Shown in pieces: positions 60,840 to 64,000 of a stretch of DNA of 64,000 nucleotides. Below the pieces are notes generated by a model that was given only the letters and a program-made list of their open reading frames with translations, had not been told where the DNA came from and ran no database searches. The stretch's first letter is position 1; each line of letters begins with the position of its first letter. The DNA comes from Eubacteriales bacterium (GTDB lineage: Bacteria > Bacillota > Clostridia > Lachnospirales > Lachnospiraceae), in contig JAUNDE010000006.1 of NCBI GenBank assembly GCA_030526265.1, positions 16,887 through 80,886 of the forward strand. The letters are read 5' to 3'. The position numbers and the translations under genes were made by a program.

Positions 60840-61144
60840 TGGCAAACGTTCAGTATTATGATGTTATCCTTAAACCAGTAATCACTGAGAAAAGTATGGA
60901 ACTCATGGGTGAGAAGAAATATACATTCCTTGTACACACAGAGGCTACAAAAACTCAGATCAAAGAAGCTGTTGAGAAAATGTTCGCAGGAACAAAGGTT
61001 AAAAGTGTAAACACAATGAACCTTGACGGAAAGAGCAAAAGAGTTCGTGGAACATGGAAATTTGGTAAAACAGCTAAGACGAAAAAAGCAATCGTTCAGT
61101 TGACAGCTGACAGCGCAGATATCGAAATTTTTGAGGGGTTATAA
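60839..61144 (+). CDS. rplW: 50S ribosomal protein L23
   Basis: A 101-residue protein with [22 protein letters not shown] and [22 protein letters not shown], the L23 fold that binds near the exit tunnel. GAGGTG lies in the end of rplD. It ends at a stop after which a repeat-rich spacer begins. Confidence 0.97.
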   Translation: MANVQYYDVILKPVITEKSMELMGEKKYTFLVHTEATKTQIKEAVEKMFAGTKVKSVNTMNLDGKSKRVRGTWKFGKTAKTKKAIVQLTADSADIEIFEGL

Positions 61145-61340
61145 GACTTGCTGAAGGCGAGCGTCAGCGAAGGCTGAAGCTTAGTCGGACCCCGTTCGCT
61201 GAGATTAGCGAGGTTTTTTCGAGCTTAGCGAAGCGAACATACGCCGCGCGAAGCGCGTAGAAATTGAGCTTAGTCGAACCCCGTAATATACGGTGCAATT
61301 CCGTGAAACAAATAGTTAGAAATTGAAAGGAGAAGTAATC
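61145..61340 (+). repeat. Repeat-bearing spacer between rplW and rplB, with terminator-like hairpin
   Basis: Two near-identical direct repeats, AGCTTAGTCGGACCCCGT (61178-61195) and AGCTTAGTCGAACCCCGT (61267-61284), with a third partial AGCTTAG at 61222. Small hairpins: TCAGC-GAAG-GCTGA (61164-61177), CGCGC-GAA-GCGCG (61245-61257) and TCGCT-6-AGCGA (61196-61211) followed by GG and six T residues. This GC-rich block differs from the normally tight spacing of ribosomal genes. Confidence 0.65.
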
Positions 61341-62183
61341 ATGGGAATCAAGACATATAACCCATATACGCCTTCCAGAAGACAGATGACTGGATCAGAT
61401 TTCTCAGAAATCACAAAGACAACTCCAGAAAAATCTTTGTTGGCTTCTAAGAGCAGACAGGCAGGACGTAATAATCAAGGTAAAATTACAGTTAGACACC
61501 GCGGAGGCGGAGCTAAGAAAAAATACAGAATTATCGACTTCAAGAGAAAGAAAGACGGTATTCCGGCTACTGTAATCGGAATCGAGTACGATCCGAACAG
61601 AACAGCAAATATCGCACTTATCTGCTATGAAGATGGTGAGAAAGCATATATCCTTGCACCGGCTGGACTTACAGACGGAATGAAGGTTATGAACGGACCG
61701 GAAGCAGAAGTAAGAGTTGGTAACTGCTTACCACTTTCAGAGATTCCGGTTGGTACACAGATCCATAACATTGAGCTTTATCCTGGAAAAGGCGGACAGC
61801 TTGTTCGTTCTGCAGGAAACAGTGCTCAGTTGATGGCTAAAGAAGGCAAATACGCAACACTTCGTCTTCCTTCAGGTGAAATGAGAATGGTTCCAATCAT
61901 CTGTCGTGCATCTATTGGTGTAGTTGGTAACGGAGATCACAGCTTGGTTAACATCGGTAAAGCAGGACGTAAGCGTCACATGGGTATCCGCCCAACAGTA
62001 CGTGGTTCTGTTATGAACCCTAACGACCATCCGCACGGTGGTGGTGAAGGTAAGACTGGTATCGGACGTCCGGGTCCATGTACTCCTTGGGGTAAACCAG
62101 CACTTGGTTTGAAGACTCGCAAGAAGAACAAACAGTCTAACAAGTTAATCGTAAGAAGACGTGATGGTAAAGGTATCAAATAG
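61341..62183 (+). CDS. rplB: 50S ribosomal protein L2
   Basis: A 280-residue protein: [38 protein letters not shown], and the catalytic-centre region [27 protein letters not shown]. The start at 61341 is preceded by AAAGGAGAAG; an upstream in-frame start at 61323 is not needed. It lies after an unusual 196-base spacer. Confidence 0.98.
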   Translation: MGIKTYNPYTPSRRQMTGSDFSEITKTTPEKSLLASKSRQAGRNNQGKITVRHRGGGAKKKYRIIDFKRKKDGIPATVIGIEYDPNRTANIALICYEDGEKAYILAPAGLTDGMKVMNGPEAEVRVGNCLPLSEIPVGTQIHNIELYPGKGGQLVRSAGNSAQLMAKEGKYATLRLPSGEMRMVPIICRASIGVVGNGDHSLVNIGKAGRKRHMGIRPTVRGSVMNPNDHPHGGGEGKTGIGRPGPCTPWGKPALGLKTRKKNKQSNKLIVRRRDGKGIK

Positions 62184-62206
62184 TAGATTCACAAGGAGGT
62201 AGAACA

Positions 62207-62488
62207 ATGGCTCGTTCACTTAAAAAAGGACCATTCGCAGATGCAAGTCTGCTTAAAAAGGTTGATGCAATGAACGCATCAGGCGACAAGTCAGTTATTA
62301 AAACATGGTCTCGTCGTTCTACAATCTTCCCAAGCATGATCGGACATACAATCGCTGTTCATGACGGAAGAAAGCATGTACCTGTATATGTAACAGAAGA
62401 CATGGTTGGACACAAGCTCGGTGAGTTCGTGGCAACAAGAACATACAGAGGACATGGAAAAGACGAAAAGAAATCCAGAGTTAGATAA
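62207..62488 (+). CDS. rpsS: 30S ribosomal protein S19
   Basis: A 93-residue protein with [19 protein letters not shown] and [44 protein letters not shown] (outlined), typical of S19 in the head of the small subunit. AAGGAGG ribosome site; in the S10 operon. Confidence 0.98.
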   Translation: MARSLKKGPFADASLLKKVDAMNASGDKSVIKTWSRRSTIFPSMIGHTIAVHDGRKHVPVYVTEDMVGHKLGEFVATRTYRGHGKDEKKSRVR

Positions 62489-62519
62489 TAAACAACGTAT
62501 TTGAAAGGAGGGTTCATCC

Positions 62520-62906
62520 ATGGCAAAAGGACATAGATCCCAGATCAAGAGAGAAAGAAATGCTAATAAGGACACAAGACCTTCAGCTAAGTTGTCTTAT
62601 GCTAGAGTATCAGTTCAGAAAGCATGCTTCGTATTGGATGCCATCAGAGGTAAGGATGTACAGACAGCACTTGGAATTTTAACATACAATCCAAGATATG
62701 CTTCAAGTTTAATAAAGAAATTATTGGAGTCAGCAATCGCAAACGCTGAGAATAACAACGGTATGAATGCTGAAAACCTTTACATTGCAGAAGCTTATGC
62801 AAATAAAGGACCAACAATGAAGAGAATCAGACCTAGAGCGCAGGGTAGAGCTTACAGAATCGAAAAGAGAATGAGCCACATTACACTCGTGCTTGATGAA
62901 AGATAA
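62520..62906 (+). CDS. rplV: 50S ribosomal protein L22
   Basis: A 128-residue protein. [21 protein letters not shown], then [30 protein letters not shown] and the tunnel loop [28 protein letters not shown] (outlined). AAAGGAGG ribosome site. The N terminus has a charged extension ([17 protein letters not shown]). Confidence 0.98.
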   Translation: MAKGHRSQIKRERNANKDTRPSAKLSYARVSVQKACFVLDAIRGKDVQTALGILTYNPRYASSLIKKLLESAIANAENNNGMNAENLYIAEAYANKGPTMKRIRPRAQGRAYRIEKRMSHITLVLDER

Positions 62907-62917
62907 GGAGGGCAATC

Positions 62918-63568
62918 ATGGGACAGAAAGTTAATCCTCATGGATTGAGAGTCGGTGTTATTAAAGATTGGGACTCTAAATGGTATGCAGAAAAAGATTT
63001 TGCTGACTACCTTGTAGAGGATCATGAAATTAGAACATTTCTTAAAAAGAAATTATACAGCGCTGGTGTTTCTAAGATCGAGATCGAAAGAGCATCTGAC
63101 CGCGTTAAGATCATCATTTACACAGCTAAACCGGGCGTAGTGATCGGTAAAGGTGGATCTGAGATCGAAAAGACAAAAGCAGAACTTGCAAAATTTGTTG
63201 ATAAGAAATTAATCGTAGATATCAAAGAGATCAAGAGACCTGATAAGGATGCACAGCTTGTTGCAGAGAATATCGCTCAGCAGCTTGAAAATCGTATCTC
63301 GTTCAGACGCGCTATGAAATCATGCATGTCAAGAACAATGAAATCAGGAGCACTCGGTGTTAAGACATCTGTTTCCGGACGTCTTGGCGGAGCTGATATG
63401 GCTCGTACAGAGTTCTACAGCGAAGGAACAATTCCGCTTCAGACACTGAGAGCTGACATTGACTACGGATTCGCTGAGGCAGACACAACTTATGGTAAAG
63501 TTGGTGTTAAATGCTGGATCTACAAAGGCGAAGTTCTTCCGGAGAAAAAGGAAGGGGGAAATAAATAA
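62918..63568 (+). CDS. rpsC: 30S ribosomal protein S3
   Basis: A 216-residue protein: [19 protein letters not shown], the KH domain with [26 protein letters not shown] and the C-terminal [26 protein letters not shown]. Overlaps the rplP start by one base. Confidence 0.98.
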   Translation: MGQKVNPHGLRVGVIKDWDSKWYAEKDFADYLVEDHEIRTFLKKKLYSAGVSKIEIERASDRVKIIIYTAKPGVVIGKGGSEIEKTKAELAKFVDKKLIVDIKEIKRPDKDAQLVAENIAQQLENRISFRRAMKSCMSRTMKSGALGVKTSVSGRLGGADMARTEFYSEGTIPLQTLRADIDYGFAEADTTYGKVGVKCWIYKGEVLPEKKEGGNK

Positions 63569-64000
63569 TGTTAATGCCAAAAAGAGTAAAACGTCGTAAA
63601 CAGTTCCGTGGATCTATGAAGGGAAAAGCTCTTCGTGGAAATACACTTTCATATGGTGAATATGGTATCATTGCAACTGAACCATGCTGGATCAGATCTA
63701 ATCAGATCGAAGCAGCCCGTATCGCTATGACTCGTTATATCAAACGTGGTGGTAAAGTTTGGATCAAAATATTCCCAGATAAACCTGTAACTACAAAACC
63801 AGCTGAAACACGTATGGGTTCCGGAAAAGGTACTCTCGAATACTGGGTAGCAGTTGTGAAGCCAGGCCGCGTTATGTTCGAAATCGCAGGCGTACCTGAA
63901 GAAGTAGCCAGAGAAGCTCTTCGTCTTGCTACACACAAATTACCTTGTAAATGTAAAATCGTTTCTCGCGCAGACTTAGAAGGCGGTGATAACAGTGAAA
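63568..64000 (+). CDS. rplP: 50S ribosomal protein L16, cut by the window end
   Basis: The first 144 codons are present: [67 protein letters not shown] (outlined), ending [13 protein letters not shown] at the edge. L16 is normally about 140-146 residues, so only a few codons and the stop are missing. GGGGG ribosome site. A GTGAAA at the very end probably begins rpmC. Confidence 0.96.
   Translation, partial: MLMPKRVKRRKQFRGSMKGKALRGNTLSYGEYGIIATEPCWIRSNQIEAARIAMTRYIKRGGKVWIKIFPDKPVTTKPAETRMGSGKGTLEYWVAVVKPGRVMFEIAGVPEEVAREALRLATHKLPCKCKIVSRADLEGGDNSE

Noticed and set aside
1-64000. CRISPR arrays, insertion sequences, prophage genes and rRNA
   Set aside because: I looked for regularly spaced repeats, transposase or phage proteins and rRNA sequences and saw none.

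Overview
The window looks like the chromosome of an anaerobic, gut-type Firmicute of the Lachnospiraceae / Clostridium cluster XIVa group. The evidence is moderate GC with strong AGGAGG-type ribosome binding sites, TTGACA/TATAAT promoters, short intrinsic terminators, a man-family PTS, a rubredoxin fusion, Stickland-type D-proline reduction, selenocysteine use and a Firmicute-type S10 ribosomal operon. No prophage, IS element, rRNA or CRISPR array was seen. The species is not identified.

Layout. 1-5.2 kb: tail of an NSS-family transporter, a Lon-like AAA+ ATPase, a tRNA/rRNA-type methyltransferase (mnmM-like), an MBL hydrolase, a Y-family polymerase and a small partner protein. 5.4-16 kb: an EamA exporter, the xpaC-telA pair, an NhaC antiporter with a LysR regulator, a C_GCAxxG redox protein with a TDT-family transporter, a DUF554 protein and a complete polar amino acid ABC importer. 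16-26.4 kb: a sugar module made of a membrane-tethered RbsB-like binding protein, a NarL-type histidine kinase and response regulator, a second binding protein, a mannose-family PTS (IIA, IIB, IIC, IID), a Cof-type phosphatase and an unusual HAD-epimerase fusion. 26.5-30.4 kb: an acyltransferase, a TrkH/TrkA potassium system and a flavoredoxin-rubredoxin fusion. 30.5-34.7 kb: a three-subunit molybdenum hydroxylase with a MocA-like cytidylyltransferase. 34.8-38 kb: a methyltransferase, an orphan PrdA N-terminal-domain protein, an HTH-Uma2 protein and a Sel1-repeat protein.

38-58.6 kb is a selenium island. It holds yedF, selD (itself a selenoprotein with an in-frame TGA), selA, selB, a selenium-type LysR regulator, a cysteine desulfurase, yedE, a TusA-like protein, a DUF3343 protein, a TetR regulator, prdF (proline racemase), tRNA-Sec, prdC, prdA, a small protein, prdB (in-frame TGA = Sec), prdD, prdE, and an NSS transporter with a MetS-like 36-aa subunit and a divergent-acting LysR regulator. 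Together these would supply selenide, make selenophosphate, charge tRNA-Sec, decode UGA, take up an amino acid, racemise L-proline and reduce D-proline to 5-aminovalerate with electrons passed through PrdC.

58.8-64 kb is the start of the S10 operon (rpsJ, rplC, rplD, rplW, rplB, rpsS, rplV, rpsC, rplP, the last cut by the window end), with a structured leader and an unusual repeat-bearing spacer between rplW and rplB.

Most notable observations: (i) prdA lacks one copy of an 8-bp tandem repeat right after its natural start, which puts the best start codon out of frame; (ii) PrdD and PrdE correspond to PrdA cut at its pyruvoyl-forming cysteine, and a separate gene encodes only the PrdA N-terminal domain, so the PrdA architecture occurs here in three separately encoded pieces; (iii) a TAATG-N4-CATTA-type motif occurs twice at the NSS promoter and once upstream of the LysR gene, defining a probable regulon; (iv) the rplW-rplB spacer carries direct repeats and a terminator-like hairpin.
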